In this document: in pieces, positions 8,320-17,471 of the stretch
Numbering within the stretch: position 1 is the stretch's first letter
Layout: every line of letters starts with the position of its first letter
NCBI RefSeq assembly: GCF_000264375.1
Contig: NZ_AJXW01000009.1
Span: forward strand, 1-64,000
DNA: 64,000 bases
Direction of reading: 5' to 3'
Source of the DNA: Rhodanobacter thiooxydans LCS2
GTDB taxonomy: Bacteria; Pseudomonadota; Gammaproteobacteria; Xanthomonadales; Rhodanobacteraceae
The notes under the pieces: generated by a model
Database searches by the model: none
What the model was told of the DNA's origin: nothing
Seen by the model: the letters and a program-made list of their open reading frames with translations, nothing else
Program-made: the position numbers and the translations under genes

Positions 8320-8354
8320 AAAAGGGCCGCACCTGCGTGCGGCCCTTCGTTTTT
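8320..8354. terminator. Bidirectional rho-independent terminator after the M13 peptidase gene
   Basis: A GC stem, AAGGGCCGCAC / GTGCGGCCCTT with a four-base loop, has AAAA on its left and TTTTT on its right, so it can terminate transcription in both directions. It lies 16 bp beyond the stop codon of the minus-strand peptidase gene. Confidence 0.9.
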
Positions 8355-8370
8355 CAACAGCGGTAAACGC

Positions 8371-10422
8371 CTACCAGATCTTCACCCGATCCTTCGGCGC
8401 CAGGTAAAGCTTCTCGCCCGGCTTCACGTCGAACGCGGGGTACCACTGATCCAGGTTGCGCACGGTCTGCGCGCGGAAGTCGGCGGGAGCGTGCACGTCG
8501 GTGGCGAGGCGCTGGCGCAGGGCGGCGTCGCGGATCTTCGAGCGCCAGGCCTGGCCGTAGGCGAGGAAGAAGCGCTGGTCGCCGCTGAGGCCGTCGATCA
8601 CCGGGGCCAGCTTGCCGCCGAGCGACTTGTGATAGGCCAGCCAGGCGATGGTCAGGCCGGAGACGTCGGCGATGTTCTCGCCCAGGGTCTGCTCGCCGTT
8701 GACGTGCAGGCCGGGCAGCGCCTCGTACTGGTCGAACTGCTTCGCCAGTTGCTGGCCGGCGGCCTTGAAGTGGGCCAGGTCTTCCGGCGTCCACCAGTTC
8801 GCCAGGCGGCCTTCGGCGTCGAACTCCGCGCCCATGTTGTCGAAGCTGTGGCTGATCTCGTGGCCGATGATGGCGCCGATCGCGCCGTAGTTGGCGGCGG
8901 CATCGGCATGCGGGTCGAAGAACGGCGGCTGCAGGATCGCGGCGGGAAAGTTCAGCGCGTTCTGCAGCGGCAGGTTCAGCGCGTTGACGGTCTGCGGGGT
9001 CATCCACCATTCGCCCTTGTCGACACGCTGGCCGAGCTTGGCGCGCTGGTGTTCGTACTCGAATTTTTCCGCACGCAGGTGGTTGCCGAGTGAGTCGTCG
9101 GCACGGATCTGCAGTGAGCCGTAGTCGCGCCAGGTATCCGGGTAGCCAACGCCGACGCGCAGGGTGGCGAGTTTGGCCTTGGCTTTTTCGCGCGTGGCCG
9201 GGGTCATCCAGCTCAGCGTGTCGATGCGGTCGTTGAAGGCAGCGATCAGGTTCTTCACCAGCTGCTCGATTTCCGCCTTGGACGACGCCGGGAAGTAGTG
9301 CTTGACGTAGAGCTGGCCCACCGCGTCACCAAGGTCGCCGCTGGTGGCGCCGACCGCACGCTTCCAGCGCGGCTGCTGCTGCGGCGTGCCCTGCAGGGTG
9401 CGGCCGTAGAAGTCGAAGCTGAGGTCGGCATAGGCCTTCGGCAGCAGGCCGGCGCTCTGGTTGATGGTGTGGAAGAGCAGCAGGTCCTTCCACGCAGGCA
9501 GCGGTTCACTGGCGACCAGTGCCGACAGGCCGGTCACCGCATTCGGCTGCCAGGTGTCGATCTGCTGCTGGTCGTCCAGGCCGGCGGCCTTGAAGTAGCT
9601 GGCCCAGTCGAGGCCCGGCGCCTTCTGTGCGAAGTCGGCCATGCGCCAGAGGTTGTTGGCCTTGTGGATATCCTGGCTGTCGAGCAGGTCGGTCTGCGCC
9701 TGCGCGATCTTCGTCTCCAGATCGAGGATGGTTTTCGCCTTGGCCGCCGCATCGGCGATGTCGGCCTGCTTCAGCAGGGCGCCGATGTAGGTCAGGTACT
9801 TGCCGCGCGTTGCCAGCATGTGCGGGTCGCTGGACAGGTAGTAGTCGCGGCTGGGCATGCCCAGGCCGCCCTGCAGCAGGTAGGCGATGTTGTGCGAGGG
9901 ATCTTCCAGCCCCTGCGTCACGAACAGGCCGAACAGATTCTGGGTGTGGAAATGGGTGGCGTTGATCGGGTCGACGTCGGCGCGCAGGCGGCTGCCCAGC
10001 ATGCGGGCGAGATCCTCGCGCGAGGCGATCGCGTCGACCTGCGCCAGCTCCGTCTTGAGCGGCGCCAGACCATGCTGCTCGATGGTGGCGGTGTCCATCC
10101 AGGCGGCGTAGTAGTCGGCGATCCTGCGCGCGTTGCTGCCGGCGGCAGGATGGCCGGCGCCTGCATCGCGGATCAGCTCGGCGGTGTTCTTCTCGGCCTG
10201 CTCGAACACTTTGAGGAAGGTGCCGGTGCTGGAGCGGTCGGCGGGAATCTGCGCCGTCTTCAGCCAGCCACCATTGGCGTAGCGGAAGAAATCGTCGCCC
10301 GGCTTCACGCCGTGGTCGATGCCGGCCAGGTCGATGCCGACGGGCGAGGTGGTCGGCGTGGCCGCCCATGCGGTTGGACTGCACAGGATCGCGGCACCAA
10401 GAATCCATCGCATGTGTTGCAT
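8371..10422 (-). CDS. M13 family zinc metallopeptidase (neprilysin/PepO type)
   Basis: A 683-residue secreted or periplasmic endopeptidase. A signal peptide is followed by a large N-terminal M13 domain and the C-terminal catalytic domain. The zinc motif HEISH lies near residue 521, the third ligand is in ENIADVSGL near 582, and VNALN is in the place of the family's substrate-binding NAYY-like motif. Length is typical of the family. The ATG at 10422 has GGAGG ten bases upstream. It is monocistronic, with its own terminator downstream. Substrate unknown; these enzymes cut small peptides. Confidence 0.93.
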   Translation of the reverse strand: MQHMRWILGAAILCSPTAWAATPTTSPVGIDLAGIDHGVKPGDDFFRYANGGWLKTAQIPADRSSTGTFLKVFEQAEKNTAELIRDAGAGHPAAGSNARRIADYYAAWMDTATIEQHGLAPLKTELAQVDAIASREDLARMLGSRLRADVDPINATHFHTQNLFGLFVTQGLEDPSHNIAYLLQGGLGMPSRDYYLSSDPHMLATRGKYLTYIGALLKQADIADAAAKAKTILDLETKIAQAQTDLLDSQDIHKANNLWRMADFAQKAPGLDWASYFKAAGLDDQQQIDTWQPNAVTGLSALVASEPLPAWKDLLLFHTINQSAGLLPKAYADLSFDFYGRTLQGTPQQQPRWKRAVGATSGDLGDAVGQLYVKHYFPASSKAEIEQLVKNLIAAFNDRIDTLSWMTPATREKAKAKLATLRVGVGYPDTWRDYGSLQIRADDSLGNHLRAEKFEYEHQRAKLGQRVDKGEWWMTPQTVNALNLPLQNALNFPAAILQPPFFDPHADAAANYGAIGAIIGHEISHSFDNMGAEFDAEGRLANWWTPEDLAHFKAAGQQLAKQFDQYEALPGLHVNGEQTLGENIADVSGLTIAWLAYHKSLGGKLAPVIDGLSGDQRFFLAYGQAWRSKIRDAALRQRLATDVHAPADFRAQTVRNLDQWYPAFDVKPGEKLYLAPKDRVKIW

Positions 10423-10496
10423 GAGCGTGTCGCCTCCGTTGAAAGGAATGCTTCACCATAGCCCCCGTCCGAGGGTCCGGGGGCATGACTTATGGG

Positions 10497-12047
10497 CTAT
10501 GACGGAAGTCGGTGAGCTTCCACGCTGGCGGGCGCGGCCTGCGCCGGCATGCGGCAAAGCGGCACCAGTAGCAGTGCAGCGATGAACATCCATGCCATCA
10601 GCCGAAACACGTCGTCGAACGCCAGCGTCGTTGCCGCACGCGATACCAGCTGGCCCAGCTCGCTCCGTGCCATCAGCAGCGCATGCGCGGAATCACTGGT
10701 GAACTGGCCGATCCGCGCGGCCAGTTGCGCCACCACGTCGGGCGCGTTGCGACCGGCCTCGCCCAGGCTTTCGCCGAAGTGGGCGACGTGGACGCGTGTC
10801 TCGTCCGTCAGCCAGGTGTTGACCACCGCGATGCCGATCGCGCCGCCGAGGTTGCGCATCAGGTTGAACAGGCCCGAGGCGTAGCGCAGCTCGGCCATCG
10901 CGAAGCCGTTCAGCGCCATGTTCACGCTTGGCACGATGCACAGCATCGTCGCGAAACCGCGCAGCGCCTGCGGCCAGAACAGCGTGGCGAAACCCCACTG
11001 CGGCGTCATTGCCGAGAACAGCCACAGGCTGGCGGCGAACAGCAGCAGACCGACACTGATCGTCCAGCGCGCGTCGACCCGTTGCGACAGCCGGGCCGCC
11101 ACCACCGTGCCGAAGATCTGCGCGATGCCGGTGACGAACACGGTGGTGCCGATCTGCAGGCTGTTGTAGCCGCGCACACGGCCGAGGAACACCGGCATCA
11201 GGTAGGTCGATGCATACAACCCGAAGCCGATCACCAGGCTGAAGACGCAGGCGAACACGAAACTGGAATGGCGGAACGGCGACAGCTTGACGATTGGCCC
11301 GGACGAACGCAGCGAACGCTCCAGGAACAGCGCGAAACCGACCAGCGACAGCCAGGCTGCGGTGGCGATCGTCGGGTCGCCCAGCCACTCGTGGCGCGGA
11401 CCTTCCTCCAGCACGTATTCGAGGCCACCGAGGAACATCGCCATCGCGGCCAGGTGCACATAATCGATCTTCTTCAGCATCGCCAGGTTCGGCCGGTCGA
11501 CCCGGACCAGCAGGATCGACAGCACGGTGACCACGATGCCCGGCACGATGTTGATGTAGAAGATCGAGCGCCAGCCGACCGCCTCGGTGAGCCAGCCGCC
11601 CACGGTCGGCCCCAGTGTCGGCGCCAGCACCGAGACCATGCCGAGGATCGCCGGGATCAGCGCGCGCTGCGGCCCGGTGAACAATGCGAAGCCGGTGGCG
11701 AACACGGTCGGCACCATCGCGCCGCCGACGAAACCCTGGATCACCCGGAACGCGGTCATCGAGTGGATGTCCCACGCCATCCCGCACAGCGCGCTAGTCA
11801 GGGTGAACAGACCGGCCGACAGTGCGTACAGCCAGCGTGTCGACAATGCCTGCGCCAGGAACGCGGCTAACGGGATCATCACCAGTTCGGCCATCAAGTA
11901 ACCGGTCTGCACCCAGCTGATCTCGTCCGGCCCGGCCGACAGTCCTGCCTGGACCTCGTTGAGCGAGGCGGCCACGATCTGGATGTCGATAAGCGCCATG
12001 AACATGCCGAACGCCATCACGCCAAAGATCAGGAATTTGCGCGGCAA
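10497..12047 (-). CDS. emrB: DHA2-family drug efflux MFS transporter (EmrB-like)
   Basis: A 516-residue, about 14-helix proton antiporter of the EmrB/QacA group. Visible motifs are a membrane-embedded Asp in MALIDIQIV (helix 1) and an ALGPTVGGWL-like antiporter motif C (APTLGPTVGGWL, about residues 139-150). The 5' end is odd: the first usable start is TTG at 12047, no ATG fits, and a TetR 3' fragment begins 27 bp further on the other strand. The partner membrane-fusion gene lies divergently, whereas EmrA-EmrB genes are normally co-directional. The coding region may therefore have been inverted, with loss of its original start. Confidence 0.88.
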   Translation of the reverse strand: MPRKFLIFGVMAFGMFMALIDIQIVAASLNEVQAGLSAGPDEISWVQTGYLMAELVMIPLAAFLAQALSTRWLYALSAGLFTLTSALCGMAWDIHSMTAFRVIQGFVGGAMVPTVFATGFALFTGPQRALIPAILGMVSVLAPTLGPTVGGWLTEAVGWRSIFYINIVPGIVVTVLSILLVRVDRPNLAMLKKIDYVHLAAMAMFLGGLEYVLEEGPRHEWLGDPTIATAAWLSLVGFALFLERSLRSSGPIVKLSPFRHSSFVFACVFSLVIGFGLYASTYLMPVFLGRVRGYNSLQIGTTVFVTGIAQIFGTVVAARLSQRVDARWTISVGLLLFAASLWLFSAMTPQWGFATLFWPQALRGFATMLCIVPSVNMALNGFAMAELRYASGLFNLMRNLGGAIGIAVVNTWLTDETRVHVAHFGESLGEAGRNAPDVVAQLAARIGQFTSDSAHALLMARSELGQLVSRAATTLAFDDVFRLMAWMFIAALLLVPLCRMPAQAAPASVEAHRLPS

Positions 12048-12073
12048 CGACAGATCGGCCGGGGCGGCGCTCG

Positions 12074-12205
12074 ATGATCGCCCAGCTGATCGGCGCGCTG
12101 TCGCTGGCGCGCATCGAGCTGGATGTGAAGCATTCGGACGCGATCCTCACGGCCTCGCGCAAGCAGCTGAAACAGCGACTCGGCCTGGAGGCGCCGCAGC
12201 CATGA
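12074..12205 (+). pseudogene. 3' remnant of a TetR-family regulator gene
   Basis: A 43-codon frame reading IAQLIGALSLARI and then SDAILTASRKQLKQRL, which resembles the last helix of TetR-type regulators. Its stop overlaps the ATG of the membrane-fusion gene (ATGA), a coupling expected of an original tetR-emrA operon. The DNA-binding N-terminus is missing because the minus-strand transporter gene starts here instead. Too short to function as a regulator. Confidence 0.55.
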
Positions 12206-13344
12206 GCGCCGACGGTGCCCCAGGCGTTCCCGCCGTCGTGCCGACGGCACCGCGTGCGCCGTGGTCGCGCCGTCCCGTGTCAGTGGCGGCCGTGGCGTTG
12301 CTGGTCGCAGTCGCTGGCGCGTTGTGGATCGCCGCACCCAAGCGCAGCGTCTCCACCGACAATGCCTACCTGCAGGCCGACAGCTCGGTGGTTGCGCCGA
12401 AAGTGCGTGGCCTGGTCGCCGAAGTGCTGGTGAGGCATGACCAGCACGAGCATCGCGGTGACCCGCTGGTGCGCATCGACGCGGAGGAGTTCGACGCGCG
12501 GGTCGCTTCGGCCGCCGCCGAGTTGCAGAACGCGCTATCCGGTGTCGCTGCGGCAAACGCTGCCCTGGTGGCGCTGGATGCGGAGGAAAAGCTGGCGGCG
12601 TCGAACGTGCACGCGGCGCGGACCTCGATCCGCTCGGCCGAGGCGCAGCAGTCGCTGGCCGAAGCCGACCGCAAACGCTTCGACGCCTTGATTGCCAGCG
12701 GCGCGGTGGCCCGCCGCGACGCCGAGCAATACCGCACCGCCGCGGTCACCGCACAGGCGAATGCCGAACACAGCCGCGCCGAATTCGCGGTCAGTCGCGG
12801 CCAGGCATCGGTGATACGGGCAAAACGGCTGACCCTGCAAGCGAACCTGGCACAGGCCGAAGCGGCGGTGGCCAATGCGAAAGCCGCGCTCGACCTGGCG
12901 CGGCAGGATCAGACCAACACCCTGGTACGCGCGCCGATCGACGGCGTGGTCGGCGATCGCCAGGTCGAGCCCGGCGACTACGTGAAGCCCGGCTCGCGCC
13001 TGCTCACCGTGGTGCCGCTGGATGCGCTGTACGTGATCGCGAACTTCAAGGAAACCCAGACCGCGCGCATGGTGGTCGGCCAGGACGCCCGCGTGGACGT
13101 CGACGCGCTGCCCGGCCAGACCCTGCACGGCCACGTCGAGAGTTTCGCACCGGGTTCCGGCTCGCAGTTCTCGCTGCTGCCGTTCGAGCCGGGCACCGGC
13201 AACTTCACCAAGATCGTGCAGCGGGTGCCGGTACGCATCCGCTTCGATCCGGGCCAGGCCGCGCTGGCGCGGCTGCGGCCTGGCTTGTCCAGCACGGTCA
13301 CCGTGAAGCTGATCGCCTCGCCTTCCATGCAAGCGGCGCGCTGA
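12202..13344 (+). CDS. emrA: HlyD/EmrA-type membrane fusion protein
   Basis: A 380-residue periplasmic adaptor for the neighbouring EmrB-like transporter. One N-terminal membrane anchor (about residues 29-47) is followed by a lipoyl/biotinyl half (NAYLQADSSVVAPKVRG), a long Ala-rich coiled-coil hairpin (about 95-235), the second half-motif with APIDGVVGDRQVEPGDYV, and a beta-barrel domain. The start is the ATG overlapping the TetR remnant stop; the frame stays open upstream, but that stretch is not homologous. Expected to form a tripartite pump with a TolC-type porin encoded elsewhere. With the regulator truncated, expression control is unclear. Confidence 0.9.
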   Translation: MSADGAPGVPAVVPTAPRAPWSRRPVSVAAVALLVAVAGALWIAAPKRSVSTDNAYLQADSSVVAPKVRGLVAEVLVRHDQHEHRGDPLVRIDAEEFDARVASAAAELQNALSGVAAANAALVALDAEEKLAASNVHAARTSIRSAEAQQSLAEADRKRFDALIASGAVARRDAEQYRTAAVTAQANAEHSRAEFAVSRGQASVIRAKRLTLQANLAQAEAAVANAKAALDLARQDQTNTLVRAPIDGVVGDRQVEPGDYVKPGSRLLTVVPLDALYVIANFKETQTARMVVGQDARVDVDALPGQTLHGHVESFAPGSGSQFSLLPFEPGTGNFTKIVQRVPVRIRFDPGQAALARLRPGLSSTVTVKLIASPSMQAAR

Positions 13345-13419
13345 ATACGCGCGACACCCGCCATCACCCGCAAGAAACGGATGGGCGGCGCGGCTTGCCG
13401 CCACCAGAGTCGCATTCCC

Positions 13420-13660
13420 ACTTCCGCGTGGGCGCTCACCAACGGCTTGCGCAACGAGCTGCGCGGGCAGGGCACCAGGTCGTAGCCGTGCATGCGGGCT
13501 ACATCGGCGCCGACATGGTGAAGAGCGTCGAGGCGCCGAAGGCGAAACCGCAGGACATCGCATAGGCAGTGCTGGCCGGCATCGAGGGGGACGCTTCGGA
13601 AGTGCTGGCGGACGACACCGCGAGCCACGTCAAGGCAGGCTTCAGCGCCACCCCCGTCGC
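13420..13660 (+). pseudogene. Decayed 3' part of a short-chain dehydrogenase gene
   Basis: Plus-strand frames read WALTNGLRNELRGQGT and then VVAVHAGYIGADMVKSVEAP followed by PQDIA, AVLAGIE, EVLADD and HVKAG, the C-terminal half of a classical SDR enzyme. One base is missing near 13480 (ACCAGGTC where ACCCAGGTC would keep frame), a TAG replaces a codon near 13564, and the Rossmann half with the catalytic Tyr is absent. It fills most of the 339-bp gap between emrA and tamB. Clearly non-functional. Confidence 0.72.
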
Positions 13661-13683
13661 TGTATCTCGGAATCGCCGGCCGA

Positions 13684-16600
13684 TCATTTCTCGATGCGGT
13701 AGTTGAGGCTGGCGCGGCTGAACAAGGTGGCCTGTTGCGCCTCCAAGTGCCAGCGCTTGCTGAGGCGGTAGCGCAAGGTGATCACCTCGCCCGGCTCGAA
13801 CAGGCCCACGCCGTAGCTGAGGTACAGCCGCGGTGACAGGTACTTGCCCACGGTGAATGCCGAGCTGCCGCCGAGCGCCGCATTGCTGGACACGCCGACG
13901 TCGTCCAGGCCGATCTTCGCGCCGATGCTCTTGGCCAGCAGGTCGCCGGCGGCTGAGCCGAGCGCCTGCGCGGCGGCACCGACCATGTCGCCTTCGCCGC
14001 CTTTCACCTGCGACAGCGGCTTGCCGGTGACCAGGTAGGACAGCGCGTCGGACTGCTCCATCGCGGGGTTGGAGAACACGGTAAGGACCGGTCGCTGCGC
14101 GGTGCCCGCGACCAGCAGGCCGACCTCCTGGCCTTCGTCGATGGTCGCGTTCGGGTTGAGCTTGCGCACGGCGCGGATGTTCAGCCCCGGGTTGTCGATT
14201 GGCGTGCCGGCGAACAGCAGCTGGCCGCGCTGGATATGCAGGCTCTGGCCGTAGGCCTTGTAGGTGCCGTCGACGGCGAGCTGGCCCTGCCCGGTGGTGG
14301 CACGGCCGGGGCGTTCCACGACGGTCAGCGTACCGCTGACGTGACCGTCCAGGCCCATGCCGACGACGTGCGCCTTGTGGCCGAGATCGACCTTGACCAT
14401 GGCGCTTACCGACAGCTTGCTGGCGGTCTCTTGCGGCTGCTTGTCATCGACCACCACGACGTCGGACGAATGCTGGGTGGCGCCGGTACCGAGTAATTTT
14501 TCGGCGTTGATGTCGGCACTGTCGATGCTGAGCGCACCGCTGACGTCGATGCCGGTGGCGTCCTGCTTCACGATGAGGTCAGGCGAGAGCACCACCCGGG
14601 CGGCAGGGATGTCGACGGCGCTGAACTGGCTGCCCTTGAGCGTGAGGTTCGCCCGGGTCTCGCTGCCGAGGACAGCGCTGCCCTCGATCGCCACGCTGCC
14701 CTTGCCCGATCGCACGCTGCCGCGGATCAGCAACTGCCGCGCGTCGGTGGTGCTGAGCGTGAGCTGGCCCTCGCTCAGCTTGAGTCCGGCCGAGGGTACT
14801 TCGGCGGCGAAGCCGCGCACGTTCGCCTGGCCGGTGACCGTGGGTTGTTTCAGCGTGCCGGCGAAACGGAAGTTGCCGTCGACGCCGCCCTTGACGCCGG
14901 CCACCGCGCTGCTGAACAGCTCGACGAAGGCGAGGCTGTTCAGCCGCAGGTCGAGCTGGCCGCCCAGCGCCTGCTGCGCGCCGCTGAGGGTGACCAGGCC
15001 GTCGATGCGGCCGCCGTTGTCGAGTCCGCCGTGCACTGTGATGCGCTGGGCGGCAGGCGCAAGATCGGCGCCCACGCGCAACTGGTCGTAGCGCAGCAGC
15101 GGCTCTTCGGCGCGGTCGGTGTAGCTGACGCTGCCTTGCGCGGAACTGAGCGAGGCGTTGCCGCTGAGCGCACCGGCGGCGCTGCGACGGATCCGGCCGC
15201 CGCCTTCCAGGCTACCCTCGGCGCGGATCGGCAGGTCGGCATCGCCGGCCGCATTCAACAGCAGCGCCAGCGGCAGCGCCTGCAGTCGATAACTGGCATC
15301 GAGATTGCCCGGCTTGTCCAGTTTCGCGGTCACGCACAACTGTGGATCGCCGGCCGTCAGGCACAGCTCGGACAGGCTCATCGCGCCGTCGTTGTAGCGC
15401 AGTTGCGACGGTTGCCGCAGACGCCAGCCGGGCATGCCCTGCGGTTCGAGGTCGAAGGTGGACAGCGTGCCGTTCCAGGCCGGGCCCTTCAGCGCGCCGT
15501 GCAGCGCGAGCCGGCCGGAGAGCTGGCTGCCGCGCGCGTCGAGCGTCAGTCGATGATTGCCCTGGCTGCCCTCGGCCAGCAGGTCGAGCTGCTGGAACAG
15601 CAGGCCCTGCAGATGGGTGCCACGGGTCTGCAGGTCGAGCTTGCCGGCCGGATGGCTGATGTCGGGAATGCCCACGATCAGCCGCAGCGTATCCGCCTTC
15701 TGCTGCCGCCAGGCCAGTGTCTGGCCGCGCAGCTGGCCGTTGATGGCCAGCTTTGGCGGTCGGCCGCGGATGTTGAAATGGCCGTCCAGACGGCCGCCGG
15801 CATCCGGCAGCCAGTCGTCCAGCGAGGCGATCGCCAGTTGCAGGTCGGCATCGTTGCTGGCGCCGGGGCGGGCATCCAGCTTCACCGTGCTGCCACCGGA
15901 GGCGAGGTCGAGCTGACCGTCGACCACCTCGCCGGGCGACAGGTGCAGCTTGCCGTGGCCGCTGACCGCACGTTCGCGCAGCTTGCCGGCCAGCTGGCGG
16001 ATTTCCAGCGTGGCGTCGGGGCCGTTCTTCGGCAGGCTGCCGCTGCTGGCGATGGCGAAATCCAGTGCGCCGTTCCATCCGGCGAACAGCTGGCCGGGGT
16101 CGAACTTGTCGGCGGTGGCTTCGGCCTGCCACGCCAGGGCCGGCTGCAGGGTCAGCGTGCCACGGGCTTGCAGGACGCCTTGCGCCTGCTTCAGCGCCAG
16201 CGTGTGCAGGGTGAGCAGCTGCGGCGTGCCGTCGAGATTCAGCGCCAGTTTCGCCAGCTTGCCCGGCGGGCCGATGTCGATGTCGCCTTCGGCATGGTAC
16301 GCGTCGACACTGCCGCCGGCTTTCAGCACGCCGCGGCTGGCCAGCACCTGGCCGGCCAGGTCCGCCGGCAGCAGCAGGTCGCTCCAGCGGATGTCCAGCG
16401 TGGCGCTGAGCGGCTTGGCGGCAAGTTGCACGGTGCCATTGGCTTCCATACTGCCCTTGATCCGCGGCGAACCCAGCTTGAGCTGCTGCAGGGTCAGCGC
16501 ATGGAAGCCGTCGCTGAACCGCGCGCGCAGCGGTTGCAGCAGCAACGGGTAGTCGTTGAGATCGAGCTGGCCGTCGAGCGTGCCGCCGTGGCGGTCGCCA

Positions 16601-17433
16601 TGGCCTTGCACGGCAATCGCCAGCGCCTTCAGCGAACTGTCGCCGAGCAGCGGTTTCGGGTCGAAGCGCGGCGCGTCGAGCTGGCCGGTCCAGGCGTAGT
16701 CGCCGGACTGGCTCAGGTCCACCTGCAGTCGGGCCACGGCCGGTGCCGTGAGCCTGAGGTCGAGTTGCGCCTGTTTGCCGTCGCTGTGCGCATCCAGGCT
16801 GCCGGCGTAACCGGTGCCGCCGATGTTCCAGGCGAAGGCGGCCTTGCCCTTGCCCTGGTAACGCGTGCCGATCGCCAACGTGCCATCCAGATTGGCGTGG
16901 CCGGCGGGCGCCTGCAGCACGAGCTGGCGCAGTTCGATGCCGCGGTCGCTCCAGCGGCCGCCGAGGTCGAGTCGGCTGGAGGCGAACAGCGTCTGGCCGT
17001 CCTGCGTCACCTTCAGCGTGCCCACGTGCGCGCGATCGAGGATCAGCTCGATCGGCGGGCGCAGCGAGAAGCTGCCGGAGCTGGCGGTGCCGTCGGCGGC
17101 AGACTTGGGCAGGGCCACCTCGACGCCATCGGCGTCCAGCGCGAGCACATGCAGGCGTTTGGCCAGCAAAGGCCAGAAGCGCAGATCCAGATGCGCCTTC
17201 GCCACGGTCACCACGGTGCCGTTGCCGTTGTCGTAGCGTACGCCGGCCAGCTCCAGCGGGCCGATCAGCCGGCCAAGCGCCTGCTGCACCTGCAGCGCGC
17301 CGTTGGTAGCGGACTGGGCCCGCGCCAGCGCGAAGCGCAGCCCGGAACCGGTGCCGAGCACCCACCACAGCACCACCGCCAGAACCAGCAGCAGCGCGGC
17401 AAACGCGATGGCGATGCGCTTGAACCAGTTCAT
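13684..17433 (-). CDS. tamB: Translocation and assembly module subunit TamB
   Basis: A 1249-residue inner-membrane-anchored, periplasm-spanning protein. A single N-terminal signal anchor (WFKRIAIAFAALLLVLAVVL) is followed by very long repetitive beta-rich sequence and the C-terminal TamB/DUF490 domain (about residues 900-1249, ending in SLNYRIEK). With TamA it takes part in outer-membrane protein insertion and probably in phospholipid transport between membranes. It starts 38 bp after tamA on the same strand, the standard order. Length is typical. Confidence 0.95.
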   Translation of the reverse strand: MNWFKRIAIAFAALLLVLAVVLWWVLGTGSGLRFALARAQSATNGALQVQQALGRLIGPLELAGVRYDNGNGTVVTVAKAHLDLRFWPLLAKRLHVLALDADGVEVALPKSAADGTASSGSFSLRPPIELILDRAHVGTLKVTQDGQTLFASSRLDLGGRWSDRGIELRQLVLQAPAGHANLDGTLAIGTRYQGKGKAAFAWNIGGTGYAGSLDAHSDGKQAQLDLRLTAPAVARLQVDLSQSGDYAWTGQLDAPRFDPKPLLGDSSLKALAIAVQGHGDRHGGTLDGQLDLNDYPLLLQPLRARFSDGFHALTLQQLKLGSPRIKGSMEANGTVQLAAKPLSATLDIRWSDLLLPADLAGQVLASRGVLKAGGSVDAYHAEGDIDIGPPGKLAKLALNLDGTPQLLTLHTLALKQAQGVLQARGTLTLQPALAWQAEATADKFDPGQLFAGWNGALDFAIASSGSLPKNGPDATLEIRQLAGKLRERAVSGHGKLHLSPGEVVDGQLDLASGGSTVKLDARPGASNDADLQLAIASLDDWLPDAGGRLDGHFNIRGRPPKLAINGQLRGQTLAWRQQKADTLRLIVGIPDISHPAGKLDLQTRGTHLQGLLFQQLDLLAEGSQGNHRLTLDARGSQLSGRLALHGALKGPAWNGTLSTFDLEPQGMPGWRLRQPSQLRYNDGAMSLSELCLTAGDPQLCVTAKLDKPGNLDASYRLQALPLALLLNAAGDADLPIRAEGSLEGGGRIRRSAAGALSGNASLSSAQGSVSYTDRAEEPLLRYDQLRVGADLAPAAQRITVHGGLDNGGRIDGLVTLSGAQQALGGQLDLRLNSLAFVELFSSAVAGVKGGVDGNFRFAGTLKQPTVTGQANVRGFAAEVPSAGLKLSEGQLTLSTTDARQLLIRGSVRSGKGSVAIEGSAVLGSETRANLTLKGSQFSAVDIPAARVVLSPDLIVKQDATGIDVSGALSIDSADINAEKLLGTGATQHSSDVVVVDDKQPQETASKLSVSAMVKVDLGHKAHVVGMGLDGHVSGTLTVVERPGRATTGQGQLAVDGTYKAYGQSLHIQRGQLLFAGTPIDNPGLNIRAVRKLNPNATIDEGQEVGLLVAGTAQRPVLTVFSNPAMEQSDALSYLVTGKPLSQVKGGEGDMVGAAAQALGSAAGDLLAKSIGAKIGLDDVGVSSNAALGGSSAFTVGKYLSPRLYLSYGVGLFEPGEVITLRYRLSKRWHLEAQQATLFSRASLNYRIEK

Positions 17434-17471
17434 GTCGCCAGCTTCCTCCGTTCGTCTCCAAACCGCACCGA

